From: Bordetella sp.
GTDB lineage: Bacteria; Pseudomonadota; Gammaproteobacteria; Burkholderiales; Burkholderiaceae_B
Reading direction: 5' to 3'
DNA length: 5,271 nt
Assembly (NCBI GenBank): GCA_027450125.1
Contig: DAIDKG010000309.1
Span: 1 to 5,271, forward strand
Below are positions 5,200 to 5,271 of this stretch, one piece after another (positions within the stretch are counted from its first letter, which is position 1; every line of letters starts with the position of its first letter). The notes under the pieces are model-generated. The model did not search any database, was not told where the DNA came from, and saw only the letters and a list, made by a program, of their open reading frames with translations. The translations under genes and the position numbers were made by a program.

Positions 5200-5271
5200 A
5201 GGCGACAGACAGCAAGAAGACCGGCGGGAGAATTCCGCCCGGACTGAGCAATATACGAGTTTTGGTCGGGC
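5200..5271 (-). promoter_or_regulatory. upstream region of the AI-2E gene with a -10-like element
   Basis: The minus strand has TATATT at 5255-5250, a fair -10 hexamer about 50 nt before the ATG; its -35 would fall just beyond the window edge. A small inverted repeat GGCGG-N7-CCGCC lies at 5223-5239, within the presumed leader. No RegA-type box is seen in these 72 bases. The promoter call is weak because the region is cut off. Confidence 0.3.

Noticed and set aside
3311..5251. The PhyH reading frame staying open upstream to 5251, suggesting a fusion protein
   Set aside because: The upstream part lies out of frame over the well-supported AI-2E gene and has no domain. The ATG at 4111 with its GGGGAG site and 4-bp overlap is the natural start.

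Overview
The base composition is high in G+C, and all supported genes lie on the minus strand. They encode a bo3-type quinol oxidase, a RegB/RegA (PrrB/PrrA, RoxS/RoxR) redox two-component system, a PhyH-family dioxygenase and an AI-2E-family permease. CyoA and CyoB are very close to the E. coli proteins as I remember them. The whole set suggests an aerobic betaproteobacterium of the Alcaligenaceae type (Bordetella/Achromobacter-like). The taxonomic placement is inference from style and gene content, not from a search.

The direction of transcription is from high to low coordinates. First comes a tight four-gene unit: AI-2E permease (5199-4108), PhyH-family dioxygenase (4111-3311), RegB-type membrane histidine kinase (3298-2051) and RegA-type response regulator (2054-1500). 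Two of the junctions are 4-bp start/stop overlaps (4108-4111 and 2051-2054), and the third gap is 12 nt. Next is a 235-bp non-coding region (1265-1499), then cyoA (1264-356) and cyoB (352 to beyond the window edge). cyoA and cyoB are separated only by the three bases of an extra ATG.

The most informative stretch is the 235-bp gap. It holds two copies of the gapped palindrome GCGRC-N5-GTCGC (1343-1357 and 1439-1453), which is the type of site recognised by RegA/PrrA/RegR regulators. The nearer copy lies directly upstream of a plausible -10 element for cyoA, centred about 44 bp before the inferred transcription start, which suits a class II activator. The gap also has an unrelated-looking palindrome, TTGCACC-N5-GGTGCAA, and a GC-rich hairpin just after the regulator stop codon.

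The likely reading is that a quinone/redox-sensing kinase (quinone motif GGITNPF, a conserved cysteine after the H-box) phosphorylates its partner regulator, which then acts on the adjacent quinol oxidase operon. The role of the permease and the oxygen-dependent dioxygenase co-transcribed with this system is unknown. I saw no tRNA, rRNA, mobile element or CRISPR array.
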